Positions 28,169 to 38,449 of a stretch of DNA of 64,000 nucleotides are shown here, in pieces. The stretch is from assembly GCF_007752135.1 (NCBI RefSeq), contig NZ_CP036298.1, forward strand, positions 7,866,501 to 7,930,500. The letters run 5' to 3'. Within the stretch, counting starts at the first letter, position 1. The number at the start of each line of letters is the position of its first letter. Source of the DNA: Aureliella helgolandensis. GTDB taxonomy: Bacteria; Planctomycetota; Planctomycetia; Pirellulales; Pirellulaceae. A program made the translations under genes and the position numbers. The notes below the pieces were generated by a model that saw nothing but the letters and a program-made list of their open reading frames with translations, was not told the DNA's origin and searched no databases.

Positions 28169-30235
28169 TTACGCAACGGGATTTTCCCCACTGGTTTCAA
28201 CCGAAGCTTCCTCGGATACTGCTTGCTCGGCCACCGCTTCGTCATCGGCTGGCGCCGGAACGAGTGGAACCGGCTCCTTGGCCCCTTCGAAGTGCCCAGC
28301 AGGCCCATGCACCGACTGACCAATGAGCGACTCAATCTCGACTTCACTCAGCTCTTCGCGCTCCAGTAACTCTTGAGTGATTAACTCCAACTGGCTCGTT
28401 TTCTCTCGCAACAGCTCAATAGCTCGGTCACTAGCTTCGTGGAGAATCCTAGCAACCTCGTTGTCGATCAGCTCTTGGGTGTGTTCGCTGAATTGGCGAG
28501 TTTGGTGCATTTCGCGCCCCAGAAATGGATCTTCTTCCGAAGTCTTGTAACTCACCGGCCCCAACTTAGGACTCATTCCCCAGTGCGTGATCATCCTGCG
28601 GGCCATTCCCGTCGCTCGCTCCAGATCGTTTTCCGCGCCCACGGTCGTCACGTCGTAGATGATGGTTTCTGCCGCACGCCCGGCAAGCAGCACCACCAAT
28701 TGATCTTGCAGATCTTTTTCGCTGGAGCTCACCCGGTCCTCGGAAGGGATAATTTGCGTGCTACCGAGAGAACGCCCACGTGGAATGATGGTCACCTTGT
28801 GCACGCGCTGTGCACCCGACAGAAACCAAGCAGCCAACGTATGCCCAGCTTCGTGGTAGGCCGTTTTCTTCTTTTCGTCCTGCCCCAACACCTCTTCGCG
28901 CTTGGCCCCCATGAGGACTTTATCGCGAGCATAGTCGAAATCGGCCATGAAGACGCGAGTGCGATTGTTACGGGCGGCCCACAAAGCAGATTCGTTCACT
29001 AGATTGCGAATGTCTGCTCCGGTCAATCCAATGGTTACCGCTGCTAAACGGTTGAGATCAACGTCGTTGTCGAGCGGCACATCGCGGGTATGGACTTTGA
29101 AAATCTCTTGCCTGCCCTTGAAGGTCGGCCGACCGACGGTAACGTGGCGATCAAACCGGCCGGGACGCAGCAGGGCCGGATCGAGGACGTCTGGTCGGTT
29201 GGTGGCGGCAACCACGATCACCGACTCGACACCCGAGAAACCATCCATCTCACTGAGAATTTGGTTGAGTGTTTGTTCACGTTCGTCATGTCCTCCCCCC
29301 AAGCCGGCGCCGCGTTGGCGGCCGACTGCGTCGATTTCATCCACAAAGATAATCGCTGGAGCATGCTCTTTGGCGGTCTGGAAAAGATCCCGTACCCGAC
29401 TGGCACCTACCCCCACGAACATTTGAATAAATTCGCTACCGTTGACGGAGTAAAACGGAACGCCCGCTTCTCCCGCCACCGCACGAGCCAACAGGGTCTT
29501 GCCCGTTCCTGGCGGTCCATTGAGCAGCACCCCCTTCGGAATGCGGCCACCGAGGCGCTGGAACTTTTCCGGAGCCTTTAGAAAGTCGACGATCTCCTGC
29601 AGGTCGGCTTTGACGCCTTCCAAACCAGCCACATCGGCAAAAGTGGTCTGTTTATCACTCGGCTCGTAGCGTTTGGCGGTCGAACGAGAGAAACTTGAGA
29701 GGAAGCCCCCTCCCCCCATAATTTGGTCGCGGGTGCGTCGAAACATCATCCACACCACGATCAACAAAATGATCGGGACGCCGAACAGTAGGAACAGCGT
29801 CAGGTACTGCATCGGATTTGCGTTGCTGTAGCGCAAATTGAGGTTGGGTTGCTCCTCCGCCGCTAGGTCGATGCGGTCGTTGGCCCCCTCCGGCAACTGC
29901 ACGAAGAACTTGCGCCCCATCTTGGCCGGCTCACCAGAGTCCTCTTTAGGGACGATCCGCTCCCCTTCGGCGTTGTACTCCGCAGGTTTCTCAGGTGGAA
30001 CTTTGAAAGTCCCAATCGCGGTTGCGCCGTTGACCTCTAAGGTCTGGATGTTCTGCCCTTCCAATTGGCGCAGAAAGAATCCATAGTCGACGTCTTCGTA
30101 GCTCATCGCAGGCCACAGCGAGCGGAGCACCAAAAAACCAAGCAGAGTGACCAGCAAAATCGGCCAGAACTGATTCCGTCGTGGTGGCTGCTTATCGCTC
30201 GACTTGCCAGCCGTCTCGCGCTGGTTATCTTCCAT
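28169..30235 (-). CDS. ftsH: ATP-dependent zinc metalloprotease FtsH
   Basis: 688-residue membrane AAA+ protease. Two membrane segments (about residues 24-43 and 142-164) flank a periplasmic domain larger than the E. coli one. Walker A GPPGTGKT lies near residue 238, Walker B '[11 protein letters not shown]' follows, then the SRH '[18 protein letters not shown]', and the zinc-binding HEAGH near 458 with its third ligand region '[14 protein letters not shown]'. The last 60 residues are an acidic Ala/Glu-rich tail. It degrades membrane and regulatory proteins. Confidence 0.97.
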   Translation of the reverse strand: MEDNQRETAGKSSDKQPPRRNQFWPILLVTLLGFLVLRSLWPAMSYEDVDYGFFLRQLEGQNIQTLEVNGATAIGTFKVPPEKPAEYNAEGERIVPKEDSGEPAKMGRKFFVQLPEGANDRIDLAAEEQPNLNLRYSNANPMQYLTLFLLFGVPIILLIVVWMMFRRTRDQIMGGGGFLSSFSRSTAKRYEPSDKQTTFADVAGLEGVKADLQEIVDFLKAPEKFQRLGGRIPKGVLLNGPPGTGKTLLARAVAGEAGVPFYSVNGSEFIQMFVGVGASRVRDLFQTAKEHAPAIIFVDEIDAVGRQRGAGLGGGHDEREQTLNQILSEMDGFSGVESVIVVAATNRPDVLDPALLRPGRFDRHVTVGRPTFKGRQEIFKVHTRDVPLDNDVDLNRLAAVTIGLTGADIRNLVNESALWAARNNRTRVFMADFDYARDKVLMGAKREEVLGQDEKKKTAYHEAGHTLAAWFLSGAQRVHKVTIIPRGRSLGSTQIIPSEDRVSSSEKDLQDQLVVLLAGRAAETIIYDVTTVGAENDLERATGMARRMITHWGMSPKLGPVSYKTSEEDPFLGREMHQTRQFSEHTQELIDNEVARILHEASDRAIELLREKTSQLELITQELLEREELSEVEIESLIGQSVHGPAGHFEGAKEPVPLVPAPADDEAVAEQAVSEEASVETSGENPVA

Positions 30236-30313
30236 TAAACTTACCTACATTGATTTGAGTTCAATCCGGTCGATGCTTGCCGAATTTTTCAGGGAACTGG
30301 CCATTCTAGCGGA

Positions 30314-30341
30314 GAGTATAGGGTTGTGGGCACCCCGGCCA
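30314..30341 (-). promoter_or_regulatory. Candidate ftsH promoter
   Basis: On the minus strand TTGGCC (plus 30336-30341), a 16-base spacer and TATACT (plus 30314-30319) form a sigma-70-like pair, about 80 bases upstream of the ftsH ATG. Assigned by eye. Confidence 0.4.
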
Positions 30342-30373
30342 AGACGCTTACTTCGGGGGCCCCACAAAATGCC

Positions 30374-33208
30374 CTAGCGAATCCCCGCCGCCTCTCGACG
30401 CTGAATCTCTCGGACCACGCGCTGCTGACCGGTGGTCCGCAAGTCTTCCCCGGTCCCCGACAACCAGTGCCGCTCCAGCCGTTGCCCCGCCTTAAGCGCT
30501 TCAATTAGACTCGCCGACACCTCCGTATCGGTCATCCGCCGGGTTGCCAGCACTGCCTGCCAATCAAATCCCAGCGAGAACAAGCGAACGGTCCAATACC
30601 AAGCAGGGGCAATTTCCGTGCCAGACTCGTGAGAATCTTCGGGCAACTGAGCGGAACCACCCACGGCAACACCGGATAAACCACCTGGCTTGGCTAACCC
30701 GCCAGCCAAATCAGAGCGTTGCAAATCGCTGCTCTTTGAGCCGGATTGCCCGGCCGGAGGCAATTCAACGGACTTAGCTCCCAATCGCATTTCAGGAAAC
30801 AGCGACTCTCCCATCGCAACCGCTGAGGGGCGCGATGAATTGGAGTTGGATTGCGAGCCACTGCCCGCACCCGCAGTGCTAGCTGGCCCGAGATCAGCCG
30901 CTGAAGCAGGTGGCGACGCATCCCTCGCAGTCGATTCACCAGCCTGAGGAACGGCTGAGGCAGCTGGAACTACCCCCGCTTTTGGGCCCAGGTCTCGTGG
31001 CAGTAAAGACAGCACTTTTTTGTGCAAGCCGTCGGGGATGCTGGTGGCAAGTAACAATTGGCGACGCTGTTCCGGTTGGCTCAATTCCGGGGCAACGCAA
31101 ATTGTCGGCCGATTGCGATTGACCTCCTGCTGTTTGAGCAGGCCAGCCGCGATCAGGCTATCCAAAAGGGACAGCGCGTCTGCCTGCCGAAAATTCTTCA
31201 GCATCCCAAAACCGCTCAAACGGTGAAGATTGAGCTTCTGGACTTTGGCGTTCTGGGATCCGCATAAATACTGCGCTAACAGATGTTTCCCCAACCGGCC
31301 ATGGATGCGTTCCACCGCTCCGACCACTTGCCCCAAAAAGATCGCTTTGGCCGAATCGGGAATCAGTGAAGCTGAGGAAGCCTGCGTGCTACCCTCCCCA
31401 GCGGCTGGGGACTCAGCGGCTGCCAAGGCGGCATCTCCAGACGACATTTTGGCAGTCGGCGACTCCTCTTCGTCCGGCTCCCAATCGACCTTGGGCCAGC
31501 CTGGCGAGCGTCCGCAGCGATCGCATCGCTCGCAATTCTCAGCGGTATCATCGCCAAAGTACTTGAGGATATTTGTTTGACGACAGAGAGGTGTTTGCGC
31601 GTAACTGACGACTTGGTTCAAGCGATCGTACTCGGCCTCCTTGCGTTTATTCAGATTCTCAAAGTCGATACCTAGATCGTTGAAGGCTACGTCTCGGCGT
31701 TTGAAATGCACCGCGCGACCTCGAAATGGTGGCACGTAGTCAATTGCATCGAGTTTGCCCAACCCACGCAGTGCGCGATTTAAGGCATCGCGCTCCAATT
31801 CCGACTCCTGCAGCAACCAACGGGGGTGGATGTGCACCGGTTCGCTGCGTCGGTCCCCGACAGCTCGCTCAAGCAACCGCAAAACTTTGCGTTGCACCTT
31901 AGCCTCCCGCGGCAACAGGTCGACAAGCGAGGGAAGGTCACTATCGATCTGCACAATGGCCAAACCACTTCCCATCTCAAGTCGTTCCAGCACTTGAGTG
32001 CGGCCGAGAATTTGCAACGCGCTGCCAATGGCTTCCGGAGAAATGCTTAGCCCCAATGCATCGCGAATCTCCTCGAGGGTCATTTCGATCGGATCTTCCT
32101 CACGCGTCAACAGGAAGTCGTAGGTCTTCTCAATCACCTCTCGTGAGGGATAGTTATTGTCGATGAAGAACTCTTGGATGTAGCGATCCTGAAAGGAATA
32201 GAGCATCACACATTGCGATTTCCGGCCATCTCGCCCTGCCCTGCCCGCCTCCTGATAGTAGGCCTCCAATGAGCCTGGCATGTTGTAATGCACCACGAAC
32301 CTTAAGTCGGATTTATCAATCCCCATCCCAAAGGCGTTGGTGGCTACGATAATACGGAGCTTGCCCTCCATGAAACGCTCTTGGATCGCGCGGCGCTGAT
32401 CGGGCATCAAACCAGCATGGTAGGCGCCAACGGATATCTTGAGCTTCTGATTGATCATCTCGACCAAGGCGTCGCAGCGTTTGCGGGTAGCCGAGTAGAT
32501 GATCCCCGAGCCCTTAACCGTCTGCAGGAAATTCTCGAGCTCCGACTCCTTCTCCCGATCACTCGGACAAGTCGCCACGCCGAAATGCAAATTGGGGCGT
32601 GCAAAGCCACTCATGAATTGCTTCGGACGCTTTAGCCCCAAAACTTGGACAATGTCCTCGCGGACTCGCGGTGTAGCGGTGGCGGTCAACGCCACGGTCT
32701 GCACTCCCCCCAACCACTCACGGAACTTGCCAATGCGCGTGTAATCGGGGCGAAAGTCATGGCCCCACTGACTGATGCAATGCGCTTCGTCGATGGCGAG
32801 CAACTGAATTGGAGTGGCTCGAATCGTCTCCATGAATTTCGTGTTCCGCAGTCGCTCAGGCGCCACATACACGAGCTGGTATTTGCCAGCAGCCACATCT
32901 TGCAGTCGCGTCTGTTGTTCGTTGGCGGTCAGTGTGCTGTTGATCAAGGCAGCCGGGATCCCCAATTGCCCCATCCGATCCACCTGATCCTTCATCAGCG
33001 CGATCAGCGGGGAAACGACAATGGTCAGGCCTGGTCGCACAATACTCGGCAATTGATAACACAGACTCTTCCCACCCCCAGTCGGCATGACGCACATGCA
33101 ATCATCGCCACGTACGATCGATTCAATCACCTCACGCTGACCTGGCCGAAAGCTGGCCAGTCCAAAGCGATTTAAGGCTTGATCGTAGTTGATACCATTG
33201 GAATTCAT
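30374..33208 (-). CDS. recQ: RecQ-family ATP-dependent DNA helicase with long C-terminal tail
   Basis: 944 residues, clearly longer than the usual 600-720. The helicase core has Walker A MPTGGGKS (residues 41-48), DEAH box 'LLAIDEAHCISQWGHDFRPD', and motif VI 'QEAGRAGRDG'. The zinc site is formed by a Cys and 'CERCDRCG' near residue 560, followed by a winged-helix RQC part. Then come two Ser/Ala/Gly/Pro-rich linkers around a short folded segment, and a terminal helical domain ('WYWTVRLFSLGFDWQAVLA') that may be a helix-turn-helix. A typical HRDC domain is not obvious. Role: unwinding in recombination and fork repair. Confidence 0.92.
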   Translation of the reverse strand: MNSNGINYDQALNRFGLASFRPGQREVIESIVRGDDCMCVMPTGGGKSLCYQLPSIVRPGLTIVVSPLIALMKDQVDRMGQLGIPAALINSTLTANEQQTRLQDVAAGKYQLVYVAPERLRNTKFMETIRATPIQLLAIDEAHCISQWGHDFRPDYTRIGKFREWLGGVQTVALTATATPRVREDIVQVLGLKRPKQFMSGFARPNLHFGVATCPSDREKESELENFLQTVKGSGIIYSATRKRCDALVEMINQKLKISVGAYHAGLMPDQRRAIQERFMEGKLRIIVATNAFGMGIDKSDLRFVVHYNMPGSLEAYYQEAGRAGRDGRKSQCVMLYSFQDRYIQEFFIDNNYPSREVIEKTYDFLLTREEDPIEMTLEEIRDALGLSISPEAIGSALQILGRTQVLERLEMGSGLAIVQIDSDLPSLVDLLPREAKVQRKVLRLLERAVGDRRSEPVHIHPRWLLQESELERDALNRALRGLGKLDAIDYVPPFRGRAVHFKRRDVAFNDLGIDFENLNKRKEAEYDRLNQVVSYAQTPLCRQTNILKYFGDDTAENCERCDRCGRSPGWPKVDWEPDEEESPTAKMSSGDAALAAAESPAAGEGSTQASSASLIPDSAKAIFLGQVVGAVERIHGRLGKHLLAQYLCGSQNAKVQKLNLHRLSGFGMLKNFRQADALSLLDSLIAAGLLKQQEVNRNRPTICVAPELSQPEQRRQLLLATSIPDGLHKKVLSLLPRDLGPKAGVVPAASAVPQAGESTARDASPPASAADLGPASTAGAGSGSQSNSNSSRPSAVAMGESLFPEMRLGAKSVELPPAGQSGSKSSDLQRSDLAGGLAKPGGLSGVAVGGSAQLPEDSHESGTEIAPAWYWTVRLFSLGFDWQAVLATRRMTDTEVSASLIEALKAGQRLERHWLSGTGEDLRTTGQQRVVREIQRREAAGIR

Positions 33209-33331
33209 GGAGTTGCCAGCTCTAGAGTGTGTTGGGCCCTACCCTTCTGCTATGTCCCGACTGATTCTAACATTTATCAGGTATCTTGACTCCCCACTCC
33301 ACTTTCGCCTGTTCAGAAACACTCATTCATC

Positions 33332-34144
33332 ATGCCCCGCACCGTTCAAATCGCACTCTTGCCCAGCCTGATCTCGCCAGCGTTCCTCGATTCCATCGAC
33401 CTGGCAATCGTGATCGATACGTTGCGTTTCACGACCACCGCCTGCCAAGCCCTGGCAGCGGGCGCGACAGAGATCTGGACGGTTAGCGAAGTCGAGGAAG
33501 CGCGGCGTGCAGCTCAAGCGGAGCATGCCAAAGGTCGCCCAACCCTACTGTGTGGCGAACGAGAGTGCCGCCCCATCGCCGGTTTTGATTTGGGCAATAG
33601 CCCCGCCGAATATCTACCCGACGTGATTGCCGGAAAGCAATTGATCTTCAGCACCACGAATGGAACGCGGGCCGTAAACGCGGTTCGCTCCGTGAACAGG
33701 ATCGCTCTAGCTGCGATGGTCAATCGCCAAGCAATCAGCAACTATGCCTCGCACTCCTCCAATCAACACATCGGTATCGTGTGCGCCGGGACCGATGGAG
33801 CCGTTGCAATGGAAGACGTGTTGACTGCCGGTGCTCTAGCAGAACGCCTGACCGAATCAGTAGCCGCTTGCCACCTTCACGGTGATTCTGCCCACCTGGC
33901 TCTGGCTGCTTGGCGCGATGTCTGCGGTCCGCAATCCGCGCAAGTGTCGAAGCGAATCGAGCATCGCTTTGCGGCCTGTGCTGGCGGGAACAATCTGGTC
34001 AAAGCGGGCTATGAACAGGATTTGCACTTCGCTGCCCAACTCGACACACTCCAAGCCGTCCCAGTCGCTCACCCCCAATGCACTCCTGAGCCTGCCGACA
34101 GTCGATGCAATGCCCTGATCTTCAGCACTACGAAGATCGCTTGA
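33332..34144 (+). CDS. comB: 2-phosphosulfolactate phosphatase (ComB-like)
   Basis: 270 residues of the ComB family. Motifs: 'VIDTLRFTTTACQALAAGA' (usual DVLRASTT), 'GERECRPIAGFDLGNSPAEY', 'STTNGTRAV' and 'GTDGAVAMEDVLTAGAL'. ComB removes phosphate from 2-phosphosulfolactate in coenzyme M or sulfolactate synthesis; in bacteria without coenzyme M it may serve sulfolactate metabolism or another phosphatase role. Divergent from recQ with a 123-base gap. No other sulfolactate gene is adjacent. Confidence 0.88.
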   Translation: MPRTVQIALLPSLISPAFLDSIDLAIVIDTLRFTTTACQALAAGATEIWTVSEVEEARRAAQAEHAKGRPTLLCGERECRPIAGFDLGNSPAEYLPDVIAGKQLIFSTTNGTRAVNAVRSVNRIALAAMVNRQAISNYASHSSNQHIGIVCAGTDGAVAMEDVLTAGALAERLTESVAACHLHGDSAHLALAAWRDVCGPQSAQVSKRIEHRFAACAGGNNLVKAGYEQDLHFAAQLDTLQAVPVAHPQCTPEPADSRCNALIFSTTKIA

Positions 34145-34783
34145 AGTTCCTTCGTGATGAACTGGGTAAGCTCCCGGCCGCTGAGCCCGATTGATGATGA
34201 TGGTAGCTACCAGTTGTGCGCTCCGATCCGGGGCAAGCCCGGGGGAAGCGGGGATGAAGCAAGGTGGGAGCGGAAACCGCCTTCAATAGGCGTCTCTGGG
34301 TGTGACAAGCAAGTCTATGAGCCAAGCAATTCTGCTTCCGTCCAGCTTGCCCGGGCGGTGCAACAACTGGTGGCTACCCACCACCACGGCCCTTGTCATC
34401 CGATCTCCGTTTCGGGCTCGTCCCGGCGGAATCAACGACTTCGTTGAGAGTGCGAACATCACTATGCACAGCGAGAGCTACTGAAATATCCGAAGTCGCA
34501 GAGGGCAGAAGAGGGGGGGCACATACTTTTCGACGCGAATTCCACGTTTGGTGCACGAAGTGGCCACAACACAAGATTGCCGTGCTTTGGAATGCTGCTG
34601 TGCGGTGCACCGCGTTGCGTGATCGCTAGTCATGATTCACCGCCCCAAGACGGGTCCAAGCGGTGGTCTGCCGCTGTGAAGTGTGTGGGTGGTTTCGAGG
34701 ACAATTGGTTGTTGATCGGGCGCAGCGGCTTGGGGGGAACGGTCCTGACGCGGCGCAGCACATTTCCAATACAGCACTGCGAA
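34145..34783. other. Gene-free region with unrecognised content
   Basis: About 640 bases between the comB-like gene and trpA (convergent). Several short plus-strand frames exist but none has a recognisable motif or good start. A 29-codon frame (34103-34192) overlapping the comB end reads like a helical peptide, but its start is weak. No hairpin-plus-T terminator, RNA or inverted repeat stood out. Confidence 0.5.
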
Positions 34784-35581
34784 CTACGAATCGAACGCTG
34801 CAACTAGCTCGCGGGCGAGTTTCCCGACCTCCGCAACCGCCTCCTCTGGGGTGGCTGCCTGCGTAGCTCGACGCACCAAAGCGGAGCCTACAATCAAGCC
34901 ATCAGCCACCGGTGCAAGCGCGCGAATATGCTCGGGGCGACTAATTCCAAAACCAATGCAGATCGGCAACTCTGTCCGCTCGCGCAACCACTGCACCTTT
35001 TCGAGCAAACCTGGAGGCAGCTCGTTTCGTTCGCCGGTGATTCCTGTGATCGAAACAAAATAGATAAAGCCGGTAGAACTTTTGGCAATCTCAAGCATTC
35101 GTGCGTTGGGAGTGGTGGGCGTGACCAAGTGAATCAAACTAAAGTCACGCTCCCGACAGATGCCGCGCAGCTCGGGAGCTTCCTCCACAAGCAAATCGGG
35201 CACAATTGCACCAGAAAACCCAGCTTTCAAAGCATCATCGACATAGCGTTCCTTGCCAACCCGCTGAATGATCGAATAGCTGGCCATTGAAACCAGCGGC
35301 ATCTTCAGCCGAGGCGTCACCTCGGCCACCATCGAAAAAATATCCTTGAGTTTGATCCCCGCTTCGAGCGAGCGGGTATACGAGGCCTGGATCACAGGCC
35401 CGTCAGCAATCGGATCGCTGTACGGTATTCCCACCTCAGCCATGGCCGCGCCACATTCCGAGAGCTTCTCCAACAACTGTGCCGTCACGGCTAGCGAGGG
35501 ATCTCCGGCAGTCAAAAACGGGAGGAAGGCTTTTTTGCCTGCGGCGCGAAGCTCAGCAAAGCGTTGATCGATGGCTGACAT
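34784..35581 (-). CDS. trpA: Tryptophan synthase alpha chain
   Basis: 265 residues. TrpA cleaves indole-3-glycerol phosphate to indole, passed to TrpB. The catalytic Glu49 (AEVGIPYSDP) and Asp60 (IADGP) fall at the same positions as in E. coli TrpA. 'PDLLVEEAPELRGICRERD', 'YFVSITGITGERNELPP' and 'GFGISRPEHI' are conserved phosphate- and loop-6-region motifs. Lies 231 bases after trpB; other trp genes are not in the window. Confidence 0.97.
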   Translation of the reverse strand: MSAIDQRFAELRAAGKKAFLPFLTAGDPSLAVTAQLLEKLSECGAAMAEVGIPYSDPIADGPVIQASYTRSLEAGIKLKDIFSMVAEVTPRLKMPLVSMASYSIIQRVGKERYVDDALKAGFSGAIVPDLLVEEAPELRGICRERDFSLIHLVTPTTPNARMLEIAKSSTGFIYFVSITGITGERNELPPGLLEKVQWLRERTELPICIGFGISRPEHIRALAPVADGLIVGSALVRRATQAATPEEAVAEVGKLARELVAAFDS

Positions 35582-35616
35582 TGGTTGGTTCTATATCTGC
35601 GTAGTCGTGAAAACCG

Positions 35617-35634
35617 CTAGCCCGACGGGGCTAG
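35617..35634. other. Hairpin in the trpB-trpA gap
   Basis: CTAGCCC-gacg-GGGCTAG, a perfect seven-base stem with a four-base loop, between trpB and trpA. It has no T-run and could affect mRNA processing or be incidental. Confidence 0.35.
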
Positions 35635-35790
35635 ACGTAAAGAGGAAAGGCAAATCGTACAGTGAGGGCTAGCGTGCGTCGTGCCAGCAGTCGCTCCAGG
35701 GGAACGGGAGAGAATCATGGACGGCTCTCCCCTGTCCCGACCTACGCCCTACCTAGCCAGGCGGGAACAAAGAAGACTGCCGGAGCCTGC

Positions 35791-35818
35791 CGTCCACCTA
35801 GTAGGCGTCCACCTAGTA
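35791..35818 (-). repeat. Tandem duplication carrying the trpB stop codon
   Basis: CGTCCACCTAGTA occurs at 35791-35803 and 35806-35818, a period of 15. The right copy holds the trpB TAG (35813-35815); the left copy repeats TAG in frame at 35798-35800. Confidence 0.85.
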
Positions 35819-37036
35819 ATCGCGGCCGGTCAGGCGCGCGATCTCAGCAGCATCCTTGTCACCGCGTCCACTCAGACAAACCAAGACGATTTGGTCGGAC
35901 CGCATGGTAGCTGCCACCTCCAGCGCCTTAGCAACCGCGTGCGAAGACTCCAGGGCGGGCAAAATCCCCTCGCTACGGGCCACTTTATCAAAGGTCTCCA
36001 AAGCGGCGCCGTCTTGGCATTCGGTATAGTCCACTCGGGCGAGATCTTTCCAGTAGCTGTGTTCGGGACCAACACCTGGATAGTCGAGCCCGGCAGAAAC
36101 CGAGTGGACCGGTGAGGTTTGTCCGTCTTCGTCCTGCATGACGTAGCTGAAACTACCATGCAATACTCCCGGACTTCCATGGGTCAACGGTGACGCATGC
36201 TGCCCAGGCTCGGCGGACAATCCACCCGCCTCGACTCCCAGCAAGCGGACTTCGGCATCCTCGATGAAGGGATAGAACATGCCAGCTGCATTGGAGCCTC
36301 CCCCGACACAAGCCACGATGGTATCGGGAAGTCGTCCGAATATTTCGAGACTCTGTGCCCTGGACTCGCGACCGATGACCGACTGAAAATCGCGGACCAT
36401 CATCGGAAAGGGATGCGGCCCAATCACGGATCCGATGATATAGTGCGTGTCTTCCACCGAAGCCATCCAATCGCGCATGGCTTCGTTGACGGCATCGCGC
36501 AACGTCTTTGAGCCGCTGGTGACCGGACGCACTTCGGCGCCCATTAATTTCATGCTAAAAACGTTCGGTTTTTGCCGGCGGACATCCTCCGCACCCATGT
36601 ACACGACACAGGGCAGGCCAAAGTGAGCGCAGGCAGTCGCGCTGGCCACTCCATGCTGTCCCGCTCCCGTCTCGGCGATCACGCGTTTTTTGCCCATCCG
36701 CAGGGTGAGTAGGGCTTGTCCCAGAGTGTTATTGATTTTGTGGGCACCGGTGTGATTCAAATCTTCTCGCTTGAACCAGATTTGAGCCCCCCCCATCGCC
36801 GCGCTCAGCCGCTTGGCATGGTAGAGCGGGGAAGGACGTCCAACAAACGACTTCAGCAGCTGGTCGAGCTCGGCCTGAAAAGCGGGATCCGCCTTGGCTG
36901 ACGCATACTCAGTGGACAATTCATCCAAGGCGCGAGTGAGTGTTTCGGGAACATAGCGCCCGCCAAAATCTCCAAACCGGCCTCCGGCATCGGGCAGACT
37001 GGAGCTCAAAGTGGGCTGCTTTTCAACACGACTCAT
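35813..37036 (-). CDS. trpB: Tryptophan synthase beta chain
   Basis: 407 residues. TrpB joins indole and serine with pyridoxal phosphate. The PLP lysine is K100 in [13 protein letters not shown], the phosphate-binding loop is [11 protein letters not shown], and the N-terminal GGRYVPETL element is standard (TrpB1 type). ATG 37036. The stop is inside a tandem duplication. Followed by trpA. Confidence 0.97.
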   Translation of the reverse strand: MSRVEKQPTLSSSLPDAGGRFGDFGGRYVPETLTRALDELSTEYASAKADPAFQAELDQLLKSFVGRPSPLYHAKRLSAAMGGAQIWFKREDLNHTGAHKINNTLGQALLTLRMGKKRVIAETGAGQHGVASATACAHFGLPCVVYMGAEDVRRQKPNVFSMKLMGAEVRPVTSGSKTLRDAVNEAMRDWMASVEDTHYIIGSVIGPHPFPMMVRDFQSVIGRESRAQSLEIFGRLPDTIVACVGGGSNAAGMFYPFIEDAEVRLLGVEAGGLSAEPGQHASPLTHGSPGVLHGSFSYVMQDEDGQTSPVHSVSAGLDYPGVGPEHSYWKDLARVDYTECQDGAALETFDKVARSEGILPALESSHAVAKALEVAATMRSDQIVLVCLSGRGDKDAAEIARLTGRDY

Positions 37037-37528
37037 AAATTTCTACTTTTCGACAAACCTGTTAGCATTCGGCCGAGCGCATCGCCACCACTAAGACTTA
37101 GCGGTCAGCGCGTCGGACACCGTTTCCCGGACCACAACTGTCGGAACATGGGCCCTCAGAGCATTGATTGTCGATCCCTACGCCAAACCGGTCAAGTGAG
37201 TCCCGGTCAAGTGAACAAATTGGCCTACCACGTGTCCTAAGTTGCGACAGCACAGGCGCCCCCCCGCATGGAGGTGTGATTTTCATCAGATCTTAGGCAT
37301 TTTGTTTTGCATTCGGGGCGGTCGAGGCGGCAAAATGAGATCCTCAAGAGCTTCAGCGGAGCTCTCGTTGGCTTGGGCGTATCAATCCGGCTACAATCAA
37401 CAACCTAGGCCAGTTCCGCTGAGGCAGACTATCCAAGTCCTTGTCGCCCCGTTTGCATGCGTGCATCCGAGTCGACCAAGACTCTGCTTGCCTCTTTTAC
37501 CACGACCTTAAAATCGAGGATAGAACGG
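37037..37528. other. Divergent intergenic region between trpB and the HNH gene
   Basis: About 490 bases expected to contain both promoters. A 15-base tandem repeat (CCGGTCAAGTGA at 37188 and 37203) is present. No other element was recognised. Confidence 0.45.
37188..37214 (+). repeat. Short tandem repeat
   Basis: CCGGTCAAGTGA repeated with a period of 15 bases, in the trpB/HNH intergenic region. Confidence 0.7.
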
Positions 37529-38155
37529 ATGACGGAAGGTTCTGCGCTGGGATGCAGCGTATTGGTGCTCAACCGATTCTACATGGCTATTCGCGTAGTG
37601 AATGTGCGACGCGCGCTCACGCTGCTGTATCGCAATTGCGCGGAGGTCATCACCATCGAAGAGAGTAGCTATACCAATTACAATTTCGATGCTTGGTGTG
37701 AGGTCAGCCAGTTGCTGGCCCTCGAAAAACAGCCTGAGGAAGACTATATCCAAGCCGTAGGGTTTGAATTGCAAGTCCCCCGGATTGTACGGTTGACCCG
37801 CTACGACAAAGTGCCACGTTCCTCGGTTCGCTTCAATCGCAAGAACCTATTCTCACGCGACAACCACTGTTGCCAGTATTGCGGACAGGTGCGTCCCACC
37901 AACCAACTGAGCCTCGATCATGTGGTGCCGCGTTCCCACGGTGGTAAGACGACCTGGGAGAATATTGTCTGCAGTTGCTTGCAATGCAATTCGCGAAAAG
38001 GGGGCCGGACACCGACGGAAGCTGGGATGAAACTGCTATCGGTTCCCGAGAAACCGCGTAGCAATCCCTCGATGGCGCTGCCCTTGCAAGACCCACGCTA
38101 TTCCAGCTGGAGAACTTTTGTGCCTAGCACGGGTGGCAACGTCGCAGCGCGTTGA
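37529..38155 (+). CDS. HNH endonuclease-like protein
   Basis: 208 residues from ATG 37529, with GAGGAT at 37515-37520 as Shine-Dalgarno; an upstream frame from 37457 is not convincing. An N-terminal domain ('VLVLNRFYMAIRVVNVRRAL') precedes an HNH module: CQYCG, 'LSLDHVVPRSHGGKTTWENI', then CSCLQCNSRKG, giving the two C-x2-C knuckles and DH catalytic pair. This architecture is common in planctomycetes and cyanobacteria as a stand-alone chromosomal protein; its biological role is unknown and no phage or restriction genes are nearby. Confidence 0.9.
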   Translation: MTEGSALGCSVLVLNRFYMAIRVVNVRRALTLLYRNCAEVITIEESSYTNYNFDAWCEVSQLLALEKQPEEDYIQAVGFELQVPRIVRLTRYDKVPRSSVRFNRKNLFSRDNHCCQYCGQVRPTNQLSLDHVVPRSHGGKTTWENIVCSCLQCNSRKGGRTPTEAGMKLLSVPEKPRSNPSMALPLQDPRYSSWRTFVPSTGGNVAAR

Positions 38156-38157
38156 CG

Positions 38158-38179
38158 CGAGTGGCACACGAGTGGCACA
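38158..38179 (+). repeat. Short tandem repeat just after the HNH stop
   Basis: CGAGTGGCACA twice in a row (period 11), beginning three bases after the HNH stop codon. Confidence 0.75.
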
Positions 38180-38376
38180 CGAGGCGTCTGCAACGAAAAT
38201 GCGACGCCAACCAAACGACAACACCATTCAGCCACCTCCCCTCGGGCTCTGGCTAGGACGGTAGTGTCCACGAGGCTCTGTGTCTTCGAGCCAATGACTC
38301 AACCACGCCCGTTTCAACAGACAGTGAGCTCCCAGGCTGTGCCTGAGGAGCAGAAAAATGGGTGTGGGGGAATGCA

Positions 38377-38404
38377 CGCCTGCTAGCGGCCACCGGCAGG
38401 CGTC
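38377..38404. other. Inverted repeat upstream of the carbamoyltransferase
   Basis: ACGCCTGC and GCAGGCGT arms about 12 bases apart, roughly 45-70 bases before the carbamoyltransferase start. Followed after about 15 bases by a T-run. It may be a regulatory site or a weak terminator. Right-arm coordinates are uncertain by one or two bases. Confidence 0.35.
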
Positions 38405-38449
38405 CCCTACACTCCTATTTTTTAAGCGAGTTAAAGCACTTCGTTCAGT

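Noticed and set aside
34145-34783. Possible group II intron or transposon remnant after comB
   Set aside because: GTGCG near the left part prompted the idea, but no domain V hairpin, reverse transcriptase or transposase fragment could be found.
37529-38155. HNH gene as part of a defence or restriction island
   Set aside because: Neighbours are trpB and a carbamoyltransferase; there is no methyltransferase, helicase or toxin-antitoxin gene nearby.
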